Assembly (NCBI RefSeq): GCF_900114015.1
Contig: NZ_FORN01000007.1
Location: forward strand, 64,001-128,000
Direction of reading: 5' to 3'
Length of the DNA: 64,000 bases
Source: Caulobacter sp. UNC279MFTsu5.1
GTDB taxonomy: Bacteria; Pseudomonadota; Alphaproteobacteria; Caulobacterales; Caulobacteraceae
The notes below the pieces were generated by a model, which did no database searches, had not been told where the DNA came from, and saw nothing but the letters and a program-made list of their open reading frames with translations. This document shows positions 36,584-46,816 of the stretch, piece by piece. The translations under genes were made by a program, and so were the position numbers. Numbering within the stretch: position 1 is the first letter of the stretch; every line of letters starts with the position of its first letter.

Positions 36584-37723
36584 ATGTCCGCCTCCGAGAT
36601 CGAACCCTTCCACGCCATCGCCATCAGCCGCCTGGCCCACCAGATGAAGGCCGAGGGGAAGTCGATCATCCACATGGAGTTCGGCCAGCCATCGACCGGC
36701 GCCCCGGCGGCGGCCATAGCGACGGCGCATCACGTGCTGGACACCGACGGCATGGGCTATTGGGAAAGCCCGCGGCTGAAGGCGGCGATCGCCCGGCGCT
36801 ACGCCGAACTGGACGGGGTCGAGGTCGATCCCGAGCGGATCATCCTGACCTGCGGCGCCTCGCCGGCCCTGGTGCTGGCCCTGGCCTCGAACTTCCGGCC
36901 CGGCGACCGCGTCGCCCTGGCGCGGCCCGGCTACGTGGCCTATCGCAACACGCTGAAGGCCCTGAACCTGGTCCCGGTCGAGATCGCCTGTGGGGCCGAA
37001 AGCCGCTTCCAGCTGACCGCCGCCCACCTGGCCGCGTTGGACCCGGCCCCGGCCGGCGTGATCATCGCCAGCCCGGCCAACCCCACCGGCACGATCATCC
37101 CCGCCGCCGAGCTGGAAGCCATCGCCGGCGTCTGCCGCGAACGCGGGATCCGCGTCGTCTCCGACGAGATCTATCACGGCCTCAGCTATGGCGAGCCGGC
37201 CCGTTCGATGCTGGCCTTCGAACCCGAGGCCCTGATCGTCAACAGCTTCTCCAAATATTTCAGCATGGCCGCCTGGCGGCTGGGCTGGGTGGTCGCGCCC
37301 GCCGACCAGGTTGGTCGCGCCCGGGCCTTCATGGGCAACCTGTTCCTGACCCCGCCGTCGCTTAGCCAGCACGCCGGCCTGGTCGCCATGGACTGCCTGG
37401 ACGAGCTGGAGGGCCACGTCGCCGTCTACCGCGCCAACCGCGCCCTGCTGCTGGACGCCCTGCCGGCCCTGGGCCTGGCCTCGATCGCCCCGCCCGACGG
37501 GGCCTTCTACATCTATGCCGACATCGGCCACCTGACCGACGACAGCCTGGCCTTCTGCGAGGCCCTGCTGCGCGACACCGGCGTGGCGACGGCGCCCGGC
37601 GTCGACTTCGACCCAGTCGACGGCCGGCGGTTCATCCGCTTCAGCTTCGCGGTCTCGACGCCCGAGGTCGAGGAGGCCCTGCGGCGGATCACGCCGTGGT
37701 TCGCGGCGAGGGCCGCGGCTTAG
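36584..37723 (+). CDS. Fold-type I pyridoxal-phosphate aminotransferase
   Basis: A 379-aa class I/II aminotransferase. The PLP lysine is in NSFSKYFSMAAWRLGWV near residue 225. Other marks: SPANPTGTIIP near residue 165 and ISDEIYHGLSYG-like VVSDEIYHGLSYG near residue 193, and the C-terminal RFIRFSFAVSTPEVEEAL with the carboxylate-binding Arg. The amino-acid substrate is not deducible. The frame is open 36 bases upstream, but MSASEIEPFHAI is the family-like start. Confidence 0.93.
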   Translation: MSASEIEPFHAIAISRLAHQMKAEGKSIIHMEFGQPSTGAPAAAIATAHHVLDTDGMGYWESPRLKAAIARRYAELDGVEVDPERIILTCGASPALVLALASNFRPGDRVALARPGYVAYRNTLKALNLVPVEIACGAESRFQLTAAHLAALDPAPAGVIIASPANPTGTIIPAAELEAIAGVCRERGIRVVSDEIYHGLSYGEPARSMLAFEPEALIVNSFSKYFSMAAWRLGWVVAPADQVGRARAFMGNLFLTPPSLSQHAGLVAMDCLDELEGHVAVYRANRALLLDALPALGLASIAPPDGAFYIYADIGHLTDDSLAFCEALLRDTGVATAPGVDFDPVDGRRFIRFSFAVSTPEVEEALRRITPWFAARAAA

Positions 37724-37790
37724 GGTCAATACTCAATTGGGTGGTGAAATTATCTGAAAAATATCAGTTGGTTATAACTAGTTGTCATCC

Positions 37791-37893
37791 CGGAAGCCTC
37801 GCAGAGGCTGTCCGGGATCCAGGGGGCTGGGCTGATGCGGTGCGGTTCACCTGGATCCCGGCTCTACGCTTCGCTTCGGCCGGGATGACAACC
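37791..37893. repeat. Family A palindromic repeat
   Basis: Starts GTTGTCATCCCGGAAGCCTC, ends TTCGGCCGGGATGACAACC. The 60 bases before it (from 37731) are unusually AT-rich for this genome. Confidence 0.88.
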
Positions 37894-37991
37894 GTGGGGA
37901 CAATTGAGTCCAGACCCTAGAGCGGATCGATATCCAAGGCGGTGCGCGGTCCTTGTCCTTCGACCCCCCGGAGCGGAAAGGCCGCTCCGAT

Positions 37992-38459
37992 CTAGCGACC
38001 GGCCGCCAGCAGCGCCTTGCCGATCGGCCGGGGCGGCTGGCTCTGCAGCACCACCGAGGTGGTCACCGGGCCGAAGCGGCCGATGGCGTCGACGATCGTC
38101 GCCAGGTCGCCGGCCGAGGGGACGACGGCCTTGAGCACGAAGCAGTCGTCGCCGGTCACCCGGTGGACCTCGACCACATAGGGCAGGCGGTCGAACGCCT
38201 CCAGGCAGGCGCGCATGTGCTCGTGGGTGGTCTTCAGGCGGATGATGGCGGTCAGGGCCAGGCCCAGGGCCAGCGGATCGATCCGCGCGCCATAGCCGAT
38301 GATGATCCCGCGCTCCTCCAGCCGCTTGACCCGTTCCGACATCGACGGCTGGGACAGGCCGACCCGTCGTCCCAGCTCCGAAAGGGAGATGCGGCCATCG
38401 GCCTGGAGGGCCTCGAGGATGGCGATATCCTTGGCGTCCAGGCCATCTGGGATCGGCAT
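37992..38459 (-). CDS. Lrp/AsnC-family transcriptional regulator
   Basis: A 155-aa Lrp-type regulator: helix-turn-helix LDAKDIAILEALQADGRISL to MSERVKRLEERGII (residues 6-55) and an AsnC ligand-binding domain with GYGARIDPLALG and HRVTGDDCFVLKAVVPS. These bind amino acids. The nearby aminotransferase may be under its control, but it is 270 bases away across a repeat, so this is a guess. An ATG 24 bases upstream is an alternative start. Confidence 0.92.
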   Translation of the reverse strand: MPIPDGLDAKDIAILEALQADGRISLSELGRRVGLSQPSMSERVKRLEERGIIIGYGARIDPLALGLALTAIIRLKTTHEHMRACLEAFDRLPYVVEVHRVTGDDCFVLKAVVPSAGDLATIVDAIGRFGPVTTSVVLQSQPPRPIGKALLAAGR

Positions 38460-38569
38460 GTGCGGTTTCCACCTTGAATTCATCGGAACTATCGTGCTTT
38501 GGCCGATGAATGGCCATGCCCTTTCGCCGACGCATGCCTCATCCTGTGCGAGCAACCAGGGAGCGTGCG

Positions 38570-39169
38570 ATGCGACTGATCGGAATGCTGGATTCGCCCT
38601 ATGTGCGGCGCGTGGCGGTGACGCTGCGGCTGCTGGACCTGCCGTTCACGCACGAGCCGGTGTCGGTGTTCCGCCACTACGACGCCTTCGCGGCGATCAA
38701 TCCGATCGTGCGGGCCCCGACCCTGGTCACCGACGACGGCGTGGTGCTGATGGAGTCCGGCCTGATCGTCGAGCACCTGGAGCGCCTGGCCGGGCGGCGC
38801 CTGAGCCCCGACGGCCTGGCCGACCACGCCCGCGCCCAGCGGATCCTCGGCCTGGCCCTGGCCGCCTGCGAAAAGACCGTCCAGCTGGTCTACGAGTTCA
38901 ACCAGCGGCCCGAGGAGAAATATCACGCGCCCTGGATCGAGCGGGTGCGCGGCCAGGTCGGCGCGGCCTGGGGCCTGCTGGAGGCCGAGCTGGCCGCGCC
39001 GCCGGCCTGGCTGGAGGGCTCGCAGGCCTGGGCGACCGGCGCGGTGGCCTGGACCTTCGCCGCCCGGACCCTGCCGGAGTCGGTCGAGGCGGCCGCCTGT
39101 CCGAACCTGGTCGCCCTGACCGCGCGGGCCGAGGCGACGCCAGCCTTCATGGCCGCGCCGTTCGATTAG
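38570..39169 (+). CDS. Glutathione S-transferase family protein
   Basis: A 199-aa GST. The N-terminal thioredoxin fold begins MRLIGMLDSPYVRRVAVTLR and has the cis-proline region VRAPTLVTDDGVVLMESGLI with the glutathione-binding E-S pair. A helical C-terminal domain follows. Typical of many uncharacterised bacterial GSTs. AGGGAG precedes the ATG. Divergent from the Lrp gene. Confidence 0.9.
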   Translation: MRLIGMLDSPYVRRVAVTLRLLDLPFTHEPVSVFRHYDAFAAINPIVRAPTLVTDDGVVLMESGLIVEHLERLAGRRLSPDGLADHARAQRILGLALAACEKTVQLVYEFNQRPEEKYHAPWIERVRGQVGAAWGLLEAELAAPPAWLEGSQAWATGAVAWTFAARTLPESVEAAACPNLVALTARAEATPAFMAAPFD

Positions 39170-39331
39170 GTTCTGGGCGATCGAAGGCCAGCTTGCTGGC
39201 GGGGCGTCGACGGCGAATTTCGCCCTCTAACCGACGGCGGACATGTCCACCGTCGGCGCCGCCATTCCGGGGGGGCGGGAATGACGGGCAATGGCGTAGA
39301 GGGGCGGAGCAGGCGCGGACGCCGCTGCGTC

Positions 39332-41346
<2,015 letters not shown>

Positions 41347-41394
41347 TCTAGCGGGGGTTGCCCGCCACGCCCGGGCGCCCCCACACTCGCCGCC

Positions 41395-42429
41395 ATGGTC
41401 GACAACCCGCTGCACCGCCTCGACGCCCTCGAACTGGTCAAGATGGGCAAGAGCACCATTACCCTCGGGGGGCTGGGCGCGGCGATCGTGATCGTGGCGG
41501 CGGCCATGCTGGCGGCCCGCCTGGCCGCCGCCGGCTTGCGCCGCCTGCGGGCCCGCGCGGTCGACAGCGCCTCGTCGCTGTACATCGTCGAGAAGCTGGC
41601 GACCTACGGCCTGGTGGTGATCGGCTTCCTGGCCGCCCTGTCGACCATGGGCATCGACCTGACCTCGCTGGCGGTGTTCGCCGGGGCCCTGGGCGTCGGC
41701 GTCGGCCTGGGCCTGCAGGGGGTGATCAAGGACTTCGCCTCGGGCATCTCGCTGGTGTTCGAGCGACTGGTGGCGGTCGGCGACTTCGTCGAGCTGTCCA
41801 ACGGCGCCCGGGGCGTGGTTCACGAGATCGGGCCGCGCGCCACCCGCATCCGCACCAACGACAGCACCGACATCATCGTCCCCAATTCGGTGCTGGTGAA
41901 CGACCAGGTCGTCAACTGGACCCTGCATCATTCCAACCGGCGCATCCGCGTGCCGTTCGTCACGGCGTTTGGGGCCGACAAGGAGGCGGTGCGGGCCGCA
42001 GTGCTGAAGGCCGCCCATTCGGTGCCGTTCACCTCGCCGGACGACGCCATGCGCAAGACCCAGGTCTGGCTGGTCGGCTACGGCGACTCGGCGCTGAAGT
42101 TCGAGCTGGTCGTCTGGCCGACCATTGATTCCGTGCGCCGACCGGCGGCGATCTTCGCGGCCTATACCTGGGCCATCGACGACGCCCTGCGCGGGGCCGG
42201 GATCGAGATCCCCTATCCGCAGCGCGACCTGCGGCTGCGCGGCGTGCTGGGCGAGGAGGGCGACGACGCCCGCGCGGCCCTGCGCCTGGAGCCCCGCGCC
42301 AGCCGCCGCGCCAAGGCCAAGGCCGCCGCCCCGTCCAGCAACGACGCGGCCGAGGACCTGACGCGCGAGGATCCCGAGGAGCCGCCGCTGCCGGTCCAGG
42401 GGCCGCCGAAGCCGGACGGCAGGAGCTGA
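41395..42429 (+). CDS. Small-conductance mechanosensitive channel family protein
   Basis: A 344-aa MscS-type channel. Three N-terminal helices, the last being the pore-lining glycine/alanine-rich segment VFAGALGVGVGLGLQGVIKD near residue 97. Then the conserved DFASGISLVFERLVAVGDFV and the beta domain with DIIVPNSVLVNDQVVNWTL. A C-terminal charged tail of about 60 residues rich in Lys/Ala and Pro/Glu is extra to the family. Role: release of solutes on osmotic downshift. Confidence 0.93.
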   Translation: MVDNPLHRLDALELVKMGKSTITLGGLGAAIVIVAAAMLAARLAAAGLRRLRARAVDSASSLYIVEKLATYGLVVIGFLAALSTMGIDLTSLAVFAGALGVGVGLGLQGVIKDFASGISLVFERLVAVGDFVELSNGARGVVHEIGPRATRIRTNDSTDIIVPNSVLVNDQVVNWTLHHSNRRIRVPFVTAFGADKEAVRAAVLKAAHSVPFTSPDDAMRKTQVWLVGYGDSALKFELVVWPTIDSVRRPAAIFAAYTWAIDDALRGAGIEIPYPQRDLRLRGVLGEEGDDARAALRLEPRASRRAKAKAAAPSSNDAAEDLTREDPEEPPLPVQGPPKPDGRS

Positions 42430-42455
42430 GACCAGGTCGCCCGCCGAAAACCCTT

Positions 42456-42563
42456 TGTCATCCCGGAAGCCTGGCAGAGGCTGTCCGGGGCCGAGGGGAC
42501 TGGGCGGAAGCGGTGCGGTTCCCCTGGATCCCGGCGCTACGCTCCGCTTCGGCCGGGATGACG
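42456..42563. repeat. Family A palindromic repeat
   Basis: Starts TGTCATCCCGGAAGCCTGGC, ends TTCGGCCGGGATGACG. Closely resembles the copy at 37791, including GGATCCCGGCGCTACGCT. Confidence 0.85.
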
Positions 42564-42690
42564 CCGTGGTGACCCTTGGCGCGGCCTTGTGGCCGCCGCA
42601 GGCTTCCCCGCGCGTCAGTCTTGACCCTGTTCCCGCGCCGCCGCAGTCTTCTCGCAACTGCGAAATAAGAAACGACGCCGGGAGCCCGCC

Positions 42691-43740
42691 ATGAAGACCC
42701 CCCGAGGCTTTTTCAGACCCCTGGCCATCGGCGCGCCGACGCCCTGGCGGGAGCCGCCGGCCCGGGTCGAGCGCATGATCCACTTCGTGCCGCCGCACCT
42801 GGACAAGGTGCGCGCCAAGGTCCCCGAGATCGCCCCGACCGTCGACGTGATCCTGGCCAATCTGGAGGACGCCATCCCCGCCGACGCCAAGGGCGCGGCC
42901 CTGGCCGGGACGGTGGCGATGTCGCGCGAGGTCGATTTCAGGGCCCTGGACGTGGGCCTGTGGGTGCGGATCAACGGCCTCAACTCGCCCTGGCACCTGG
43001 ACGAGGTGGCGACCCTGGTCGAGAAGTCCGGCGACCGGATCGACGTGCTCATGGTCCCCAAGGTCGAGGGGCCGTGGGACATCTTCTACATGGACCAGCT
43101 GCTGGCCTCGCTGGAGGCCAAGCATGGGGTCACCCGGCCGATCCTGCTGCACGCCATCCTCGAAACCGCCGAGGGGGTGATGAACGTCGAGCAGATCGCC
43201 GGGGCCAGCCCGCGCATGCAGGGGATCTCGCTGGGTCCGGCCGACCTGGCCGCCAGCCGCGCCATGAAGACCACCCGGGTGGGCGGCGGCCATCCCGGCT
43301 ATCGGGTGATCGAGGACCCGCGGGCCGACGGGAGCGTCCGCGTCTCGGTGCAGCAGGACCTGTGGCACTATACCTTGGCCAAGATGGTCGACGCCTGCGC
43401 CGCCCACGGGATCAAGCCGTTCTACGGCCCGTTCGGGGCCATCGACGACCCGGTCGCCTGCGAGCAGCAGTTCCGCAACGCCTTCCTGATGGGCTGCGCC
43501 GGGGCCTGGAGCCTACATCCCAGCCAGATCGAGATCGCCAAGCGGGTGTTCTCGCCGGCCCCCGACGAGGTGGCCTTCGCCCGCCGCATCCTGGAGGCCA
43601 TGCCCGACGGCACGGGCGTGGCCATGTTGGACGGCAAGATGCAGGACGACGCGACCTGGAAACAGGCCAAGGTCATGGTCGATTGCGCCAAGCAGATCGC
43701 GACCAAGGATGCGGCGTATGCGGGGCTTTATGGGTTCTAG
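42691..43740 (+). CDS. HpcH/HpaI/CitE-type CoA ester lyase
   Basis: A 349-aa protein of the HpcH/HpaI aldolase superfamily. Marks: [20 protein letters not shown] near residue 31, [18 protein letters not shown] with the metal-site acid, and [20 protein letters not shown] near residue 156, which includes the catalytic Glu. [20 protein letters not shown] near residue 273 is typical of CitE and malyl-CoA lyase proteins. It resembles proteins labelled L-malyl-CoA/beta-methylmalyl-CoA lyase, but no ethylmalonyl-CoA genes are adjacent, so the substrate is tentative. Confidence 0.88.
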   Translation: MKTPRGFFRPLAIGAPTPWREPPARVERMIHFVPPHLDKVRAKVPEIAPTVDVILANLEDAIPADAKGAALAGTVAMSREVDFRALDVGLWVRINGLNSPWHLDEVATLVEKSGDRIDVLMVPKVEGPWDIFYMDQLLASLEAKHGVTRPILLHAILETAEGVMNVEQIAGASPRMQGISLGPADLAASRAMKTTRVGGGHPGYRVIEDPRADGSVRVSVQQDLWHYTLAKMVDACAAHGIKPFYGPFGAIDDPVACEQQFRNAFLMGCAGAWSLHPSQIEIAKRVFSPAPDEVAFARRILEAMPDGTGVAMLDGKMQDDATWKQAKVMVDCAKQIATKDAAYAGLYGF

Positions 43741-43743
43741 GGG

Positions 43744-44163
43744 TCACCCCGCCAACGTCGTCACCACCCGCGACCCCGCCACCAGCATCTTGTGCACTGG
43801 GCAGGCCTCGGCGATCTCCATCAGCCGGGCGCGCTGGGCCTCGTCCAGGTCGCCGCCCAGGGTGATTGTCCGCTCGAACAGGTCAGCCGGCGCGGCGGCC
43901 GGCTCGCGCCGCCAGCTCACTTCGACATGCACCGCGCCCACGGCCCACCCCTTGCGCCGGGCATAGAGCCGCAGGGTCTGGGTGGTGCAGGCCGCCAGGC
44001 CGGCGGCGACCAGGTCGTGGGGATTGGGGCCGATGTCCAGCCCGCCGTCGACGGGACCCAGGTCGGCCGCGAAGCGGATGGGGCCGGCGGCGACCAGGAT
44101 CTGCACGCCGCCGTGGCCGCTGTCGTCGGCGGTGGCGGAAGGGCGGGCGGGGACGGCGATCAT
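43744..44163 (-). CDS. OsmC/Ohr family protein
   Basis: A 139-aa OsmC-like peroxidase fold. The two conserved cysteines are in LAACTTQTLRLYARRKGW near residue 59 and AEACPVHKMLVAG near residue 123, so both redox residues for organic hydroperoxide reduction are present. The N-terminal part is short, as in the OsmC subgroup rather than Ohr. It converges on the CitE-type gene with a 3-base gap. Confidence 0.9.
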   Translation of the reverse strand: MIAVPARPSATADDSGHGGVQILVAAGPIRFAADLGPVDGGLDIGPNPHDLVAAGLAACTTQTLRLYARRKGWAVGAVHVEVSWRREPAAAPADLFERTITLGGDLDEAQRARLMEIAEACPVHKMLVAGSRVVTTLAG

Positions 44164-44240
44164 GGGGCGGACTCCGGCAAGCGTCCCGCTTGCTACCGTG
44201 AAGTGGAGCCTTCTTGCACGGATTTATCGCGTCTTTTCGT

Positions 44241-44284
44241 TGTCATCCCGGACAAGGCCCGCGGTGCCGCAGATCCGGGATGAC
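44241..44284. repeat. Family A repeat, short copy
   Basis: TGTCATCCCGGACAAGGCCC and AGATCCGGGATGACCG form a single hairpin of about 44 bases. Confidence 0.75.
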
Positions 44285-44304
44285 CGTGTAGGGAGAAGGG
44301 GAGG

Positions 44305-44505
44305 TTAGGCCGCCGCCCGCTGGGTCGAGGTCACGGCGAACAGCTGGGTCGCGCCGCGCCACACCTCGACGGTGTCGCAGCCGCGATGGACGCCGACCAG
44401 TTCCTCGGCGCGCCGGCGCGCGGTCTGGTCATCCGGGAAGGCGGTGACGTCAAAGCGCGGCACCGAACCATCCGGCTCGACACAGAAGAAGGTGAACACC
44501 TGCAT
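44305..44505 (-). CDS. 66-aa small protein, paralogue of the gene at 12086
   Basis: A small protein that aligns along its whole length with the product at 12086-12286: FTF near the start, PDGSVPRFDVTAF, a helix RRRAEELVGVHRGC near residue 30 and EVWRGATQLFAV at the end. Unrecognised family. The frame is open upstream for another 105 codons, but that part is very Arg-rich with no similarity, so the ATG giving 66 aa is used. Confidence 0.72.
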   Translation of the reverse strand: MQVFTFFCVEPDGSVPRFDVTAFPDDQTARRRAEELVGVHRGCDTVEVWRGATQLFAVTSTQRAAA

Positions 44506-44849
44506 GGGAACATCCGTTCGCATCAGGCGGGACCGGGTCCATATTCGATGGGCGGGGCCGCAGGCGTCGGCTTTGGTTCTAAGCCGACCAGACAACATAT
44601 AGGCGAGAACCCCGCGGTTAACCAGCAAACATCGGTTTTCAGACGAGACTCTCCTGGGGACGAATCCCCGGGACTCAGAAAGGGTTCCCCGGCCCGCCAC
44701 GGTGTCGCTGCGACGACGAGTCGCAGGCCTGGCCCGCCGTGAGCCCCGCTTGGGGCGATTTCGAGACCGGGAGCGCCAAAAGCGGTTTCGTTTTCGGCTA
44801 TCGCGCTCTAGGTTCGCCACCTTTCCGCAACGGCGACGTTAAGAGACCC
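44506..44849. other. Intergenic region with three hairpins upstream of accA
   Basis: This 344-bp gap separates the 66-aa gene (minus) from accA (plus). It contains hairpins CTGGGGA-CGAA-TCCCCGG (about 44654-44671), CTGCGAC/GTCGCAG (about 44709-44727) and GCCCC-GCTT-GGGGC (about 44742-44755). An AT-richer stretch (about 44590-44640) could hold promoters. No gene was recognised. Confidence 0.45.
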
Positions 44850-45812
44850 ATGGCCGCGCATTATCTCGACTTCGAGCGACCCATCGCCGATCTGGAAAGC
44901 AAGATCGAGGAGCTGTCGCGGCTCTCCGAGACGGCTGGCCCCGGCGCGTTCGAGAGCGAGATCCAGGCCCTGCGCGATCGCGCCCAGCAACTGCGCAAGG
45001 AAGCCTATGCGGGCCTGGACGCCTGGCAGAAGACCATGGTCGCCCGCCATCCCGAGCGTCCGCACCTGAAGGACTACGTGGCCGGCCTGATCGACGAGTT
45101 CGTCGAGCTGCGCGGCGACCGCAAGTTCGCCGACGACCAGGCGATCGTCGGCGGCCTGGGCCGGTTCCGCGGCTTGCCGGTCGTGGTCATGGGCCACGAG
45201 AAGGGCCACGACACCACCACCCGGCTGAAGCACAATTTCGGCATGGCCCGGCCCGAGGGCTATCGCAAGGCCGTGCGCCTGATGGACATGGCCGAGCGCT
45301 TCAACCTGCCGGTCATCACCTTCGTCGACACCGCCGGCGCCTATCCGGGCCTGGGGGCCGAGGAGCGCGGCCAGGCCGAGGCCATCGCCCGCTCGACCGA
45401 GCGGGGCCTGGTGCTGGAGACCCCGATGGTCGCCACCATCGTCGGCGAGGGCGGCTCGGGCGGGGCCATCGCCCTGGCCGGGGCCAACAAGGTGCTGATC
45501 CTCGAGCACTCGATCTATTCGGTGATCTCGCCGGAAGGCGCGGCCTCGATCCTGTGGCGCGACGGCGCCCGGGCCAAGGACGCGGCCAGCAACATGAAGA
45601 TCACCGCCCAGGACCTGATCCAGCTGAAGATCGTCGACCGCATCGTCGACGAGCCGGCCGGCGGGGCCCATTCCGACCCGGCCGCCGCCATCGAGGCCGT
45701 CGGCGACGCGGTCGAGGACGAGCTGAAGAAGCTGATGCGCCTGTCGCCCGCCGAGTTGAAGAAGCAGCGGGCCGAGCGCTTCTACGCGATCGGCCGCGAG
45801 GGGCTGCAGTAG
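44850..45812 (+). CDS. accA: Acetyl-CoA carboxylase carboxyltransferase subunit alpha
   Basis: A 320-aa subunit that, with AccD, transfers the carboxyl group from biotin to acetyl-CoA to make malonyl-CoA. It has the coiled N-terminal DFERPIADLESKIEELSRL and the crotonase-fold core with FVDTAGAYPGLGAEERGQAE, VGEGGSGGAIALAGANKVLI and YSVISPEGAASILWRD (each a hallmark of AccA). Normal length. The longer open frame upstream includes the leader hairpins and is not used. Confidence 0.97.
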   Translation: MAAHYLDFERPIADLESKIEELSRLSETAGPGAFESEIQALRDRAQQLRKEAYAGLDAWQKTMVARHPERPHLKDYVAGLIDEFVELRGDRKFADDQAIVGGLGRFRGLPVVVMGHEKGHDTTTRLKHNFGMARPEGYRKAVRLMDMAERFNLPVITFVDTAGAYPGLGAEERGQAEAIARSTERGLVLETPMVATIVGEGGSGGAIALAGANKVLILEHSIYSVISPEGAASILWRDGARAKDAASNMKITAQDLIQLKIVDRIVDEPAGGAHSDPAAAIEAVGDAVEDELKKLMRLSPAELKKQRAERFYAIGREGLQ

Positions 45813-45814
45813 GC

Positions 45815-46024
45815 GTGGGCGAAGAACGCCGCCGCAAGCGCGATGAATTCCTTGGCGAAGTCGTCGGCGGCGGCGCGGAGGTCGGCGTCGAAGCGGGCTT
45901 TGCGGCCCTGGCCGAAGCGCCGCCGGTGGCGATCATCGTCGGAGCGGTCGCCGGCTTGAGCGTCCTGGGCTTTCTGGCCTGGAAAACCTTCGCTCATTAC
46001 GACGGCAAGAAAATTCGCGGTTGA
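45815..46024 (+). CDS. Small single-pass membrane protein
   Basis: A 69-aa frame with GTG start 2 bases after the accA stop. It has a charged N-terminus (GEERRRKRDEF), a Gly/Glu linker and a strong C-terminal membrane helix (PPVAIIVGAVAGLSVLGFLA), ending HYDGKKIRG. The position and the well-formed helix support a real gene coupled to accA. No family recognised. The ECF41-type promoter of the next gene begins at its stop codon. Confidence 0.6.
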   Translation: MGEERRRKRDEFLGEVVGGGAEVGVEAGFAALAEAPPVAIIVGAVAGLSVLGFLAWKTFAHYDGKKIRG

Positions 46025-46051
46025 TGTCACGCCGGCCCCGGCCGTCTCGTC
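46025..46051 (+). promoter_or_regulatory. ECF41-type promoter of the CMD-family gene
   Basis: TGTCACG (46025-46031), 16-base spacer, CGTC (46048-46051). It matches the consensus known for ECF41 sigma factors (TGTCACA-N16-CGTC) except the last base of the -35 element, and matches the promoter before the sigma operon at 56011. Confidence 0.75.
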
Positions 46052-46094
46052 TTGCTCCCGAAGCCCAACGCTGGGCCAAATCGAGGACAAGACC

Positions 46095-46529
46095 ATGAGC
46101 GCTGAAACCGCCCCCTTCCGCCACGACCTCAATGTTCCGGAAATCTACAAGGCTTTCATCGCCGCCGAGGCGGCGGTGGTGGCCTCGGGGATCGACAAAC
46201 ACCTGCTGCACCTCCTGAAACTCCGGGTCTCGCAGCTGAACGGCTGCGCCTTTTGCGTGAAGATGCATTCCAAGGAGGCCCGCGACGATGGCGAGACCAA
46301 CGAGCGGCTGGACCGCCTGGTGGTCTGGGACCATGTCAGCGACTTCACCGCCAGGGAGAAGGCGGCCTTCGCCTGGGCCGAGGCCTTGACCCAGTTGCCG
46401 ACCCACAGGGACCTGGCCCCGCTGCGCGCCACGCTGCGCGAGCACTTCACCGATGTCGAGGCCAGCGCCCTGACCAGCGTGATCGCCATGATCAACCTGT
46501 GGAACCGGCTGGGCGTGTCGGTGCACTGA
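46095..46529 (+). CDS. Carboxymuconolactone decarboxylase/AhpD-family protein
   Basis: A 144-aa all-helical protein of the CMD/AhpD superfamily. The redox motif is in LRVSQLNGCAFCVKMHSKEA near residues 44-63 (C-x-x-C and His), as in AhpD-type alkylhydroperoxidases. Genes of this family are the commonest neighbours of ECF41 sigma factors, and this one carries a matching promoter although the sigma gene is 10 kb away. It may handle peroxides or a related electrophile. Confidence 0.9.
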   Translation: MSAETAPFRHDLNVPEIYKAFIAAEAAVVASGIDKHLLHLLKLRVSQLNGCAFCVKMHSKEARDDGETNERLDRLVVWDHVSDFTAREKAAFAWAEALTQLPTHRDLAPLRATLREHFTDVEASALTSVIAMINLWNRLGVSVH

Positions 46530-46539
46530 GCGCCTTGAA

Positions 46540-46674
46540 CGCCCCCTCCGTCCGCTTCGCGGCCACCTCCCCCGTTTTCACGGGGGAGGAGAGGATCGGC
46601 GCCGCATGCTCCTCACCCGCAACGCGGGGGAGGTGGCGCGCTGCGGATACGCAGCGTGACGGAGAGGGGCGTCG
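46540..46674. repeat. Family C palindromic repeat, full copy
   Basis: Left arm CGCCCCCTCCGTCCGCTTCG, hairpin CTCCCCCGTTTTCACGGGGG, hairpin CACCCGCAACGCGGGGGAGG, right arm GCAGCGTGACGGAGAGGGGC. Almost the same as the copy at 59976. Confidence 0.85.
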
Positions 46675-46816
46675 ACAGCGGCGACCTCACGGTAAACGCC
46701 CCCGCAAACACTGTGACGACCCCGCGAAGTTTTCGTGAAATAGCAGCGCTTCCGACCCCGGATTAGCCAGTCGTTAGGTCAGAAATGGTCCCTCCAGCCG
46801 CGTGTGGAGGCGTAGC

